NCBI GenBank assembly: GCA_021464245.1
Contig: JADCRB010000071.1
Location: 2,542,001-2,606,000, forward strand
Length of the DNA: 64,000 nucleotides
Source: Carallia brachiata
Lineage: Eukaryota; Streptophyta; Magnoliopsida; Malpighiales; Rhizophoraceae
Direction of reading: 5' to 3'
This document shows, in pieces, positions 34,078-47,200 of the stretch. Numbering within the stretch: the first letter of the stretch is position 1; the number at the start of each line of letters is the position of its first letter. The notes beneath the pieces were generated by a model that was given only the letters and a program-made list of their open reading frames with translations, did no database searches and was not told the DNA's origin. Both the position numbers and the translations under genes were made by a program.

Positions 34078-36400
34078 GTTGAACAACTCTGATTACATAT
34101 ATATCATAGTAATCTGTATATGCTTTTTGTAATTACTATTCTTTTAATGCAAAATAAAGTGAGCTTGTGTTAAGTTTCAGAGAGTCATGCTTGTAAGTTG
34201 TAAATACTGAGTTTCTGTTACAAATTTATAGTTGCTTCTCTTGGCACAACCCACTGGGTCAATGTGGAATAGTTTGTGTCAGTTTTTTGTTTTTGGCCCT
34301 TTTTTGGGGGATATATCACTATAAGCTTATGCCCCTTGAATCTTGGAATTCACCTTATCATGCTACATAAATTTTTTTAATGGTTTGTTACGAACAGTGG
34401 TTTTTTACTTTTTTTTTTTTTTTTCATAGTTATCAATTCAAAATTAATACATTAATAATTCTCAATAGAAAATTTATAATATATTTCACTTCAGCTTTTT
34501 GATAACTAATTAACATATGTGATGTATGAATAATTATAAAAGAGAAGGTAAAAGTAATTGTTGTTAGTAAAATTCATCTTTTTATTAGAGTTTCACCCGC
34601 CAATTCAACATTGATAAACCTGAAAATTTTACAGTCATAGTTGTGATTTTGAAAGCTGAAGCAGCACTTCACCCCAAATTTTGCAAAAATTTTAGGGTAT
34701 GATGACGATCAACCAACATAAGATATCCAATATGTTTAAATGAAATAAATGTTTGATAATCACTATCTAAAATGCCATCTTACATATATTGCATAAAAAT
34801 AAAAAAAAAAGGAAGCCAACCTTTAAAATAACTACTACTGGAGATTTTGAAGTTAGTGCCAAGTCCTCAAAAACCAAACCGAAAAGTAACCTCACCTGCT
34901 TCAGGAATTAGCCATAATCCACCTACCTGGACTCGGACGGAATTTTCGTGGAGAGTAACATTTTTGGATCGTCATACAAAGACACACTAGAATTGAATTG
35001 AATCACCAAAAGTCCAACCGCTGCTCAAAATGGCTAATCCATCCTGTAATTTTCAAGGCTTCCGCAAGAATAAAATGATGGTGAAAAATAGAGGGCAGGC
35101 GGATACCCTACAGACTTGAAAGTAACATGATTCTTGTAATATTGTTTTAGGTCAGCCCATTAGAACTCAGTAGGCAACGCTGCAACTTTTTAACCTTTTT
35201 TATTTATTTATTTTTTTGGTAATATAGTGAAAATTATATGGATAAAATCTAAAATTTTAATTTTAATTTTTGTGGTTGACAATCATTACTTTTAATCACT
35301 TAGATTATGCCCAATCCACATTTTTTATTTATTTTTTGGTCTTAAAATAGTAATCAAGTGGATAATTATGTGGATAATTATTTCGAAGCCAAAAATACTT
35401 TGACAATGACCTTTTCTAACATCATGTCAGAAGGTTAAAACTCCTTCCAATATGTGTCATTAATAAATTTCAAAACCCTAACATTTACCCCTCCTGAGTA
35501 CCAACCGAACCAACCTACATTGGCATATTTTTTATTTTTTTAGTACATTATTTATTTATTTCTTTTTGGTCAAGATACAATTTTTATTTTATTTTTTTTT
35601 TATCTAACCATTTTTTTTATCTAAAACTTAATATCCAGAAACTCATTGAACTCTGACTAATTCAATTCGAACCGAATAGACTCATTAAAGAGAGTAAACT
35701 CTCTCAGCGTCTATTTTCTTCATACATAAGATTCAAACTCAAAATTTTAATTTAAAAAAATCAAATTTCTCACCATTTAAACCAACTGTATTTTTTTCTG
35801 TATTTTTTTATTGCAATTAAATGCATTTCGAACTTCATTTAGAAGCCCAGCCCAGAATTTCAAGCCACTACAAGCCCACGACCACCTATGCATTTGGGTT
35901 GGGCCGGTGGGGATTTGGCTTCGAATCCGTGACACTATTTGGGCTTTCATTTTCTGATGATGCCATGGCGCCCAAAGGATATCCATCGGCTAGAGAGACA
36001 GGACGAACGGTGGACATCCGGGAGGGTTGCACATTTTGGACGAGAAATCCACTTTTGCACCAACGATTCCGTCGACTAAGATATCTTAGTAGCCATCTGA
36101 CCGATCGGGCTAAAACGAGATGTACTTTAAGTTACAGATACACCAGGTATCTTCGAAGAACTTCACTAGAGAGATGCGAGTAAACGAATATGGGAAGACA
36201 TGGTATCGCATTACTTGATATTAATAATTATCTAACCTTCTTCATATCTCCATATCTCCTGTACATCAGCTTTCCAAATAAAGGAATACGAACGACCCAT
36301 TCGCAATCCTCTTTAAATACATTGATGGATTGTGCAACCAAAACTAACGAGCAACTGTATATGACATAAGCCCTATAACTACAATTTTGCAACTTTAAAT
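34078..36400. other. Intergenic DNA between the TBC and NTPase genes
   Basis: The TBC 3' region (possible AATAAA-like signals near 34150) is followed by AT-rich sequence with T-runs. At about 35630-35790 there is a stretch ending CAAACTCAAAATTTT that resembles ends of dispersed repeats elsewhere in the window. Short frames around 35800-36180 match no protein I recognise. Confidence 0.5.
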
Positions 36401-36516
36401 TTCGTTCACCTTACACAAAATAAACATATTGACAACATGGAGTTCCGATCAAAGGGTAGAGCACTTAGTTCATTCAGACACATGGGATGAGCACAAACTC
36501 CATAACAGTGCAGGAC

Positions 36517-38333
36517 CTAATGGTTCCTGAGTGAATCAACCAATTTGTTGTAGATCTCATCTTTAACAGCTTCCCTATTACTGGGGCTTATGTAGACAAG
36601 TTTGGCCTCGGGGTGGTTCCTCAACCTTGCAACTGCAGCAATTAAAACAGCTTAAATCACATCCAAATAGGCAATAAAGTGCTAAAAACTCTGAACGCTT
36701 CTGTTCCATTTCATCCCAATTCCAGCTAAACAAATATTGCTGTTTAGAGTAATCAAAATGATATTGATATCATTCTGAGAAGCCTTTAAACAATTTTCAC
36801 TTGCATTACATAAGCAAATAATAAACTCCAAATGGCATAAACATGAACAAAAAAACAGATAGAGAATAACAATGATAGCCCAATGTGTATTGTGCAAGTC
36901 TACCTATGGACACATCGCCAGCATGTCTCTGGTCAGGAATAGAAGCCAAAAGTGGAACATCTGATTCAAGAACATGTTGAACAGCATCAATGAATGATTT
37001 GCTAAACAATTCCATTCTGCCAACTTCATCGATGATGAAGAGATCGGTGTCTTCTCTGACCTAAAAACAGAACAGCAACGTGCACAAAATCAAAAACGAA
37101 GGAGCAGACAAACACACACACACACACACATATACATAGTGTTTAGCGCAATCAATTTTGTGCCTGTAAACAGAATGTATGTTGCAGTCGAGAAAGCCCT
37201 AAATTCATGTGAAATTGCAGGGTTAACGTCTGCAGACATCTTAAAAAGTTTAATAAGAAAGTTCTCTATTTCAAAACTTCGGCACTAATAATAAAAGCAA
37301 TCAGAGAACCATATGCCATAATATGGGAAGAGGGGCATCAATTGCAAAATCAACGGCAAAAGTATGCATAGAGTTTACGGATAATCAAGTTCAGATGCTG
37401 TAAACAAAAGTTTGCAGCCAAGAAGAGCCCCAATTCATGCAAAAAGCTGGAGGAACATAACTGGCTAATGCTGCTTAATATGTGTATTGATTAATCAAGT
37501 TCGATCTTCTATATTGTCAATCCTCAGGTTTACTCATGAAGCAAAGTCGGAGAAAAAAAGGCCATAAATTAAATATTTGCTCAATCTTCTTAACATAGAA
37601 AGAGAGAGAGAAAGAGAAGCAAACATCATCAGTAAAAAAAAAAAAAAAAAAGGGTGTGAACTGATAGACCTGCCTGCAACTCAGGCAATGCCAATGACTC
37701 AAAAGACTTGACGTCCACTTTATACTTGGACACAGTGGGCCATCTGTGAGATTCTGGACTGCAATTGCAAAATAATTAAAGCACGTAAACTCTAATTAGT
37801 TCACATTTTGTTTACCCAAAAAGCAAAAATTGGGAAAAAAAAAAAAGGGGAACGATAGTAAAAGCGGTAAATAACTGAGAAATGGGTTTGGAAGAGGCGA
37901 GTGGGGCTTTACGACCGTCGAGAGTTACAACTTCGAAGCCAACCCTTTCACTTCCTTCTCTAATTTCGCCTGTCTCAAGATATATTCAAATTCATATCTC
38001 AGGAAATCAATCAAGATTTGTTCTGGTGTTTACACAGTAAACTATAATAATAATAATAATAATAATAAAGAGAGAGAGACAAGGAGAGCGTACGGGTAAA
38101 GAAACCCTGAACCTTCAAGTTTGGGTGGGACAGTTTGAGGGACTCAAACACTCGAACAATTAGAGTGGTTTTGCCCACACCCTGGCATTGCATTCGTTCA
38201 TTTCAATTCCAAATATCCACCACCACCACCACCACCACCATCATCATCAACATCCAATCTACGTAAACAGAGAGAGATTACTTACAGGACGGCCCGAGAC
38301 GAGGAATAATCTTGCTGGACTTGCCGCTGCCAT
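36517..38333 (-). CDS. THEP1/NTPCR-like nucleoside-triphosphatase
   Basis: Six exons on the minus strand, in transcript order 38286-38333, 38094-38181, 37876-37969, 37674-37758, 36904-37060 and 36517-36632, giving 195 aa. It starts MAAASPARLFLVSGRP. The Walker A motif GRPGVGKT spans the exon 1/2 junction and the Walker B motif LFIIDEVG is in exon 5. The tail is VYISPSNREAV...SLRNH. Family knowledge: THEP1-type P-loop enzymes hydrolyse NTPs; the human homologue is called cancer-related NTPase. All phases agree. Intron 4 must use a GC donor (CAG/GCAGGT) to keep frame into VREDTDLFIIDE. Overall length is normal for the family and no lesion is seen. Confidence 0.87.
38045..38249. repeat. Microsatellites in introns 1-2 of the NTPase gene
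   Basis: An (AAT)n run lies at 38045-38068 and a (CAC/CAT)n run at 38217-38249. Both lie in introns of the minus-strand gene, so frames through them are not coding. Confidence 0.85.
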
Positions 38334-38484
38334 CAGTTTCCCTATTCTTTCACGAAATAAAACTGAAATTGGGAGATTGAATTTGAATTCTAGGCTGTTA
38401 TTCTTCTTTTTTTATAGACATAATGATTCGACGAGTACGATTATTCACTCGAGAGGGAATCGCCAATCGATGCGTTCACTGTAA

Positions 38485-39780
38485 AATGAGGGACGACTGT
38501 CCACGAAAGGTCATTGCTATATCAGACTTTTTTTTTTTTTGAAAGAGTAAGTTTATACGGTCCGGATAAAATGTTTCAGATTTTATTTTAAAATAAATTG
38601 TGTTTGTTATTTTTAAATTATAATTAATATTTTTAAAACATAAAAATAAAAATATTATAAAAATATTAATTTTTATTTTAAAAATAAAATTTAAAATTTT
38701 ATTTAAAATAAAAATCGACACGTCAAATAACGATCTATATACATTTTTTTTTTTTTTGAAAACCTTAAAAACCTTAAGCATAAAGCTGGCCCGATTCCCA
38801 CGTAGGTCTACATCTCAATTCCAAGGCCTGCTACAGAAGGGCCTGTGCCGAGTCGGTCTGTGACAAATCTGACATAATTGAAGCAAACCACCGTTAGTTT
38901 GGTTCCTATGGTAAGAGGGAGTTGACAATTGAAATTATGGATTCAAATTCTATTAGTATAAAATTATAGAGCTAAACTTATAATTTATAATCCAACATAA
39001 GATATATCTTAATCATTTAAACTTTTTGCACTCTATTACTTATAAACAAAAAAAAAAATTTACATTCTTTCTACACACAGAGTCATAATAGTCTCTGATA
39101 GATTTATAAGAGATCATTTTATTTTCTCATTTTTTCAACACAGAAAAAAAGTAGCAAAAGGTATTTTTCTTTTTTTAAAAAAAAATTTAATTGTTTATGC
39201 GATTTGAAAATGAGCAGAAATTTATTCACTGGGCTTTGCCTTGCTAACTTCAAAAGGTAGGGGCAACATGAAAAATTGAGAGAAGTTCCATAAGTTAACA
39301 ATAATGGTGCCAACGGAGCAACAATTCGCACCCTCAAGTCCATCACATGGGAAAAGAAAGTTGGATTGTTAAAAAGGCATTATTCTTGTTAAAACGGCCT
39401 ATATGATTGAACCGAAAAACAGACAGCGCCAGGATAGAGCAGCTTCGATAAAGAGAGGGGGTACAAGTCAAAATCAATCCTAAACCTTTAATAAATATCT
39501 TAACATATCTCTATCATCTTTTATTTTATCAATTGTGTCGTATACCTTTATTTTTCATTTCATTTAAGTCAATTTTTTGAAAAAATTTAAAATTTTTAAT
39601 GTATATTTCCTTTAATCAAACACCTTTAATGTCTTGGACTTAATTTTGTCCAAAAACAAATTTAAATGGAACAAAAAAATACATAGTACTCAATTGATAA
39701 AACAAAAAATATCGAAGACTATTGGAAAAATTCAAAAAGATTTAAAACTGACCTTTGGCTCATCGAAACATAGGGTTATA
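38485..39780. other. Intergenic DNA with an AT-rich palindromic block
   Basis: 38510-38770 holds T-runs around a self-complementary AT-rich block of the kind seen at 7.1 and 22 kb. The rest shows no coding signal. Confidence 0.5.
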
Positions 39781-39805
39781 CAGGAAATTAAAAAAAAAAA
39801 AATAA

Positions 39806-40003
39806 ATGTCAGGACAACAGGACGAGGACCATGCAGGTAGTAGCAAACCTGCAAGTACCACGCAAGAGCAGCTGGCCGAAAAAAGGCGTACGCGGGCAGG
39901 CGATCCGTATGGTAATAAGCCTAACGTCATGGAGAATCGTTTTCCCAATACCGAATTGGCATTCCGAGCTTTATATATAAATTACCCACAAGCTTTGGAC
40001 TGA
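39806..40003 (+). CDS. Unrecognised 65-codon open frame of coding-like composition
   Basis: The frame starts MSGQQDEDHAGSSK, is hydrophilic for its first half, then reads PNTELAFRALYINYP and stops. Base composition is clearly less AT-rich than the surroundings, and a similar character continues for about 60 bases past the stop. No signal peptide, membrane segment, introns or promoter could be identified, and I do not recognise the family. It could be a relic of a mobile or viral element, or a gene fragment. Whether it is expressed is unknown. Confidence 0.25.
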   Translation: MSGQQDEDHAGSSKPASTTQEQLAEKRRTRAGDPYGNKPNVMENRFPNTELAFRALYINYPQALD

Positions 40004-40009
40004 CCAACA

Positions 40010-41350
40010 TCGAGAATTTGGACGAAACAAATGCTAAACACATGGTTAACAAATTTACGAAGTTGTAATTAATTAAACATCAAAAACATCAGTACAAGTA
40101 CGACTAACCGTATAAAACTGAATATCTTAAAATTCAAAGAGACAATATACGAATAATGAAATAAACTGGGTGGTCTCTACCAGTTTATTTCACTTACAAG
40201 CAGCTTCCAACGACAAAAAAAGATACCAGGTCTGGTCATCTAAGAGAGAAACAACTCAGGCCCAATATTTGAAAATGCTGGAAAATTGTGCATGATCCAC
40301 AACGGCTGACAATTGTAAGATACAACAGGGGAAGACAGCAAGAATAATGACAAAACACACATTCGACTCTTGGTAAAGATTGCATGAGTAATCCTTAACA
40401 TAAGTTTCGTTCATGCAATCTACAAGACCACAATAGTGTAGATACAAGGATAATATATTACTTGTATGTAACCACGAATAAAAATTACACATGCAAACAA
40501 TTGCCCAATAATTCTACCCTATCTACCTTGCAAAACAAAATTACGCACCCTAAATGTATATAAGCATAAGGTTGTTACAGGTAAGTCAACATGCATTTGT
40601 TTGACAGCTGGTAAAGATTTTAAGACATAATATTGTTCATAACACATGCTAAACAGAACTTTTTGGATAACTGTAGAGAATCTTTTCAGCCATGAAACAA
40701 GGAGACAGCACGGTCAGAATGTTTATTTAGGACGGGATTCTTGCTTTGTTTTTTTTACCCTGTTTCCCTTTGAACCAGACAAATTGACAAAAAACAAAGC
40801 AGACAAATCTCCAGCCAATATAAATAAACAAGTGTACATTAAATTCTACTGTCATTATTCTTCCTTCCATCTAGAGTTTGAAGGTTAAAAGTAAGCCTGC
40901 AAATCCCAACCAAAACATAGTTAGATAAAAGAAAAAGAAGGGGGTGGTTGAGCAGGACGAGGGAATAGGAAGACAATGTCGCGTACTTGCTTCCATTTTA
41001 AATTATGATCAATATCTGTGGTTCCTCTAGGCCTCACTTATAAGTCACAATCAAACTTTCTCAAATGATTATAATATCATCATCTCAATGCTAGTATTAC
41101 ACACACAAAAAAAAAAAAAAAAAATTACAGAATCATAATGCTCAAACTTAATCTCCACCATATGACCAATGCAAACAGCCTGACTTGCACATTGAGATGC
41201 AAAAGAGTCCAGATTCAACATGATTGCAAGTCAAGCCATTCCCTGAACCCTGATGCTAAATTTGACCTGAAATATATGATGCATAAACAAGAATTTTCAG
41301 CTGACACGGTTGAGGAAGCACCAACCTGAGAGCAAGTTCTGTCACACATA
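40010..41350. other. Intergenic DNA 3' of the 41.4-43.0 kb gene
   Basis: Moderately AT-rich, with a poly-A run at 41107-41124. It probably includes the 3' UTR of the minus-strand gene ending at 41356. No separate gene seen. Confidence 0.45.
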
Positions 41351-41355
41351 TAGTC

Positions 41356-42978
41356 TTATCCCAGTTCATTTCCTGAATCTGAATCTGCCAAAACCTGCAC
41401 TTCCATTTCCCCATCCATCTCTCCCTCCTCCTCCGATGTGGTTGCCTCCACACTCACATTCTTCCCCTTCACAACCTTTACTTTCACACTGAGCTCTACA
41501 GGTGCACCCTCTGCAGTCAAGCAAACATGTATGATTAGACACACACTTGTAAGTTAAATGCCTCTCCTCCCACTATGGATTTTCCATAATATACAGATTG
41601 TTTCTTAAGGAACCAATGGAATTTTTATTGATATGAGACAAGTGACACATTTACAAAAAAACAAGAGAAAAAAGGATCCTCATTGTCAACTTTAAGCCTT
41701 CGAGTTTCAAGCACATCTGCTTCTCTGTTCCATTTCCTTCCATCTATCTCCTAGACAAGCTAGAAGCCTAGAGTTAAAAAAAACATATTCCAGTAGAATT
41801 GATAGGGTTATTCAGAATTAGTTTGCTAAATCAGATTGAAGATAAAAACTGTAAGATAACTAAGAAAGCTGAATAAAATGAAACCATTTAACAATTATGC
41901 AAGTAGCTCATGGTAACATAACTAGTTACAACTGTGTTCCGTCATCATTAATTGCAACTACAAGATTAAGTGTTTGCTTCAATCTTTACATTCCTCAGTA
42001 TCAAGCGAATTGAACACACAATAAGAACTATCCGATTTGGTGAGGAAATTAATATCACAATCAATAGCTAAACCCCAAACTATGATAGCACAACAGCTAA
42101 TGCTCCATAGGGAAGAGCATCCAAGTTCAAAGGTTCCAATACCACAAAATCAAATGCCGACAAACATTAGCAGCCACTAACACCACAGGCCACATGCAAC
42201 AGGGTATGCACAAATAAAACGAAGTAAGAAATTAGGCACACTCCTCCATGGTATGTTCACCACATCATCAGCACTACCACGCACGTAGCACTGAACAGTA
42301 AGAACCCATTAAGGCCAATACAGAAGCACCATCGACATCTTCCTTATTATGTCTAATAGTAACATCATAATCATTAAAATTGCCAAACTTACTTTTGGGT
42401 CGTCGACACTAGTATATATTAGTCCAAACCAATGATTGCAATTTTTTAAACAATTTGGGGCTTCAATACCCAAAAAATTATAGCGAATCCCAGACTGCTA
42501 AGAGCATCAGTAAAGGAAGAGGAACCTCGTTGGTCCTGTTGCGTGAAAAAAGAAGAAGAAGGCCAGCCGCGAGAGGTAGTGAGAGAAAGGGACTCCTCCT
42601 CAGTAAGAGGCTTAGCCATTCTGCTGAAAATTTCGCTGATGCTGGACGCGGGGCGCTTATCGGGCGGGACCCAGAAGGAGGATCCCGGAATGAAAGGCAG
42701 CCAATCGGGAGTGGATTTCTGAAGCATGACGCGGTGGACAATATCTCGAGCCTTTCCATCACTAGCACCTCGCCGTCGCCGTCCAACGACGAAGATGAAG
42801 TTGAGGACCCCTCCGATGATGAGGAGGACGTGAGGTCGACTACTATGAGCTCCGGCTTGGAGGCGCGGTGGCGATGGCGGACGGTGAGGAGGATGGACGG
42901 TGGGGATTTCGCGGAAAGGAAGCGTGATCCGTGAATCGCACAGCGGCGGAGTAGGGTTTGAGAGAATATTCGTGCCAT
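41356..42978 (-). CDS. Uncharacterised plant protein, possibly mitochondrial; apparent 1-base frameshift
   Basis: Two exons: 42526-42978 and 41356-41510 (GT-AG, phases agree), about 202 aa if one base is restored. The N-terminus MARIFSQTLLRRCAIHGSRF is Arg/Ser-rich and lacks acids, like a mitochondrial presequence. A Ser-rich, acidic stretch follows. Then comes a conserved-looking core (TPDWLPFIPGSSFWVPP, KPLTEEESLSL, RGWPSSSFF), and exon 2 gives an acidic tail ending ADSDSGNELG. I believe this core belongs to a plant family of unknown function, but cannot name it. Between LVMERLE and DIVHRVML the frame slips by one base near 42744; one extra G would join the two parts and also makes the exon 1 length agree with the phase of exon 2. 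Confidence 0.65.
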
Positions 42979-42993
42979 TCTGGAGTCTCTCGG

Positions 42994-42996
<3 letters not shown>

Positions 42997-43035
<39 letters not shown>
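42997..43035. repeat. (AG)n microsatellite in the 5' leader of the 41.4-43.0 kb gene
   Basis: About 19 uninterrupted AG units (CT on the gene strand), 18 bases upstream of the ATG at 42978. Confidence 0.9.
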
Positions 43036-43040
<5 letters not shown>

Positions 43041-43189
43041 CGGGAGGAGAAAGAGCGAAGACTGCAAAAATCCAATAAAGAAAGTGAAGCATGCCAGACA
43101 CACCCACGCATCGTGAACGAAGGATTGACGATGACACGTGGCAAGTGCTGTTCTCGCTCTTTTGTTTGTGTTTTTTTTTTTTGGGAAGC

Positions 43190-44200
43190 TTTTTTGTCCT
43201 GATTTTGTATTTTAATGTTTATAACTTTTGTTATTTTCATAATTTGCTTGTTCCTAACAAATTTTGTATCTTTTTTTGTAATATTTTTTTTGAAGTAAAA
43301 TATATAAATTATTCAATTTTATCTTATGGAATGCAAAGAAAAAAAAGTAAAAAAAAAGATGATACTAAAATTAATATCTATAAGACTATAAATAAACTAA
43401 AACGAATTAAATTTAGTTATATTTAAATTTAGTTTAAAAATTGAGCTTTGGTGCCGGTTAACATCGAGTTATGCCTTCCAACATTAAACAAAGGATTGTT
43501 TAATTTTATGTTATTAACAAAATAATTAAAATTATAAAACTTTATTGTTATATATAAAAATAAAATGAGAAATTTTTTTAATAAAATTAACTAATCAAAA
43601 ATAAATATTTAATTTTAATATATAATATATGAAACGTATAATTTTGAAAATAAACTGACAAAAATAATTCATTTTGTAAAAAAATAAAAAATAAAAATGA
43701 GTACCGGTATGACTCCATAAAACTTTTTTTGTTTGAGAATATCGGCGTCGGTCAGACTTGGGGTGATGAACGCGTATGTTCGGACGCACGAGGATCGTCC
43801 AATTGAGTGACCATATGGTACGAACACTCAATCGGACGGTCAACAATGCATTTGCATGTGCGCTATCTGTGCTTTCACAGGATCATTTGCGTGTGCGTTT
43901 GATGAACTCAAACGCCATGCGATGGTTGAAATTCATGTGGAAATTGATGAAGTTTTCCACCTCTCAAACAAGACAAAAAAAGTGGGAATTTTTGAAGTAA
44001 AGCATCAGTTGACTTGACTGGTACGTACACTTGATAAACAATGTCCAATCCTTTGTCAGATGATAGAATATTACAAAAAAAAAGAAAAGAAAAAGGATCA
44101 AACGTCCTCCAATGCACAGGGACTTGTGTTTAGTATGTACCGAGTGAACAAAGAATGGGGTTTATCAAACTCAACTAAATAAAGAAAAAGAGGAAAATTT
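43190..44200. other. Intergenic DNA
   Basis: AT-rich to about 43700, then mixed composition. No gene, repeat or promoter could be supported; the right end probably includes the 3' UTR of the clathrin-adaptor gene. Confidence 0.4.
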
Positions 44201-44270
44201 TGCCTTGGACCAAAGAGCCAAAGAATCAAAGAATATGTTGAACCCACAAAAGAATATATGAAGTTGACAT

Positions 44271-47200
44271 CTAAAGTAGCATATGATTTGTATGGTTTCC
44301 CTGCTGAGGCACTGAATTTTGAGTGGTTGTTGGAAACGCGTGCCCAAAGGGGTTGGAAGAAGAATTCATTTGCTGCATCTGTTGTGGAGGATATTGAGGT
44401 TGATATTCATAAGGTACCATCATCATCGATTGGTGTTGTTGTTGCTGTTGCTGCATCATCTGCATTTGTTGGTATTGGTGCTGCTGCTGAGCCATCATCG
44501 CCATCTGCACGTTCGCTGGGGGCGCTATGCTGTTGGACATTGCAAATGGATCCTGCTGTTCAAAAGGATTTTGAGCTGCTGTCCCACCATGTCCATACCC
44601 TGCATTCTGCAATTGTATTTGTCTTCTTGCACTTTCATCTTCATACAAGCTATCAAGCAATAGCCGGTCAAAACCGCCAGCCTGACACAATAACCAAAAC
44701 ATGATCCTGATTAAAAGAAGAAACATTTGAAATGTGCTCGTACAGTGTATCGGCACTACGATCCAATTATCATAAGTATAACATGGATCAAAATGGCCTC
44801 AGATTTGGTTGCTCTGTACCTAAAGCTTACCTGATTGTTCATTCACTAAGAGATCAGCCAAGCATAATATTACAAATGAATGCACTTAACCAGAGCCCAA
44901 ATGCAATATTTGTAACGAAACTGATCAGCACTATACATGCCCCAATTGCGGCCAACTAATTTCTCAGTATTGAAAACCCCAAATCTTTCTGACAACCAAC
45001 CAAAAGCCTAAAGAACCAAAATTCTGAAGATCAATCTGTTTAAATATCTGTCTCAAGGCTCAAATTTGAGCCAATACATCTATTTTTACTAAAACCAAAA
45101 GGACACCGTAAATTGAATATCTCGAGGGGTAAGAGAAAACTAACCAATTGGCTTTGTACTGGTTTGCTTATGTTGTTGCTTGGTGTAGTTACAAGTGCTA
45201 GTTCCCATCCTGTTGTATTAGTTTTACCAAGCTCAGTTAAAGCAAGATTTGACGAAGAACCACTGTCATTGCCTGTAATACAAAGCATGTCAACATATAT
45301 GGCCAAGAGTTGCAGAGACCAATGAAAGGCCTAATTGAAAAGAAAATAAATGGGAGGAAAAAAAACCGCTAATTTGAGTCACAGGATCATGAAAAGGTTG
45401 CAGTAGATGTAAAGTAAAAACTGTAACTATAGAGGCTTGCCCTTCCAGATAACTAAAAGGCTTCCTCAAATGGGAGTGATGATCCCTATGTAAATTCTTT
45501 ATTCTAGTAATGCAGGATACCTAACTAAAAGCTGCAAATAAAGTCAGTACTACACAGCTTTTCATTCCAGTAGAGTTGACATACATGTTCCCAGCAAAGA
45601 ATAAATCTGACTGTATGTGGCCTACCAGGTGTAATAATTGCAAGGGCCAATGCATTGCTTTCCTCAAGCTCTGCAGCTTTTGGATTCACTTCATTCAGAC
45701 CCTACAACAAAACCATTATGAAACCAGTAGTTGAACTGGAACCCCAGCAATCAATTTCAAAAAGACACAAAACAGATGTAAATCTTACCAGCAGATCGGT
45801 ATTATCAGTTGACATCAATGGTGGAGGTTCTTCCACCTCTTCTTTGGGCTTTGCTTCTTCCTCTGACTCTGGTAGTGTTTCATTCTCATCAACATTTTCA
45901 ACTTGTTCTGCAGGTTCTGGAGGCTCTTCAGGTTTCTCTGGCACTTCCTCTCTCTCATGATACTCCTATTATAGAAACAGAAGATCTGTCACAGACTCAA
46001 ACATGTATCATAGCCTACACTAAAGCAACATAGGTATAAATGTTTAACTTTTTCTTCTCTTATGAAGAGTTACAAATTAGAGGACTTGAGGGTGTAAATA
46101 TTCTGCACTTTCAAAAGCAGCATAGTTATTCCACGTACATTCATGTTTATGCAGACTTATTACATTTTATTACCAATTTTCTGTGATATTGACTGCATGA
46201 GCAAGCATTACCGGAGCATGATGGTAAATTTATAATCAGCCCCACCTAAAAACCAGATGAGTCTGCTCAAGAGACAAGCAATAGTTTACAATTTGAAAAC
46301 CAGCTATGACACCTCAAGGACTCCTTTTAATCACAGAATTTGACATTTTTCTTTACAAGTAGTCTCTACCCAAACAACATGGGGAATCTTCCCACAAAAC
46401 AGAAATTTTAGGCCCTTTTAGAGCTGCAAGTGCATGGTCAACTGAGGAGGCATTTATCTTGGTCATGTTTCTTGTTGGTGTGTGGCTGCCTTCTTTACTT
46501 GAGATATGATTACAAAGAAAAAGGAAATTCAGAGTTTCATTCACAAGTGCATACATTGCACAAAAAATTTTAAGCTTCAACCCTTAACACATTGATACTG
46601 GACAAAAATAGGCTAATTTTCACTAACAACCAGGTAACAGTACACATAAATTGAAAAATCACAATCAAAGAGATGAAAACTCTGACCAGCCTTTTTTGTA
46701 CGGAACCTCCATGAGGTGCTTCCTTGATATATTCTTCCATCGTTGCAAGAAAAGATGGAGGAGGCTGCTTAATTTAGAGCAATTGGTAAGAACAAGCCAT
46801 TAGGTATTTGCTGAATATATCCAGCATAATGCAAAAAAGTAACCTGTCTCAATATTGGAAACTGGAAGTTCCTAGCAAGCTCCAAACCTTTGCAATACTC
46901 ATAAAATTCAGCAAGGTTTTCGGCCTGAACAAACGAAGTAGGACAATCTATAGTTAGCACAAAAGGCAAGTTGTCAGTGACTCCTGTTGGCCTACATCAA
47001 TTAGACAAGGATAGAGTAGCAAAGCTGTAAAACCTGTTGACCGGCTCTTTTATAAATATTAAGTGCTTTGACTGCATCATGTCTTGACATATCAAAAAAC
47101 TGCAGAAAGGTTTGGAAATTTGAACCATAAGATATAACAGAAATGCACTTAAAGCTACAAGCAATTTGCCCAAAAGAAGCTCAGCAGTTTAAACAACTGA

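Noticed and set aside
38188..38484. Plus-strand frame with a His run
   Set aside because: It comes from the CAC microsatellite in an intron of the NTPase gene.
42446..43240. A 264-aa single-frame protein on the minus strand
   Set aside because: Its first half reads through the leader and the CT repeat in a non-conserved frame, and its end reads past a splice donor. The two-exon model explains the region better.
44319..44663. Plus-strand frame rich in Leu and His
   Set aside because: It is antisense to the Gln/Met-rich last exon of the clathrin-adaptor gene.
45809..46033. Plus-strand Ser/Leu-rich frame at 45.8 kb
   Set aside because: It is antisense to the acidic linker exon of the clathrin-adaptor gene.
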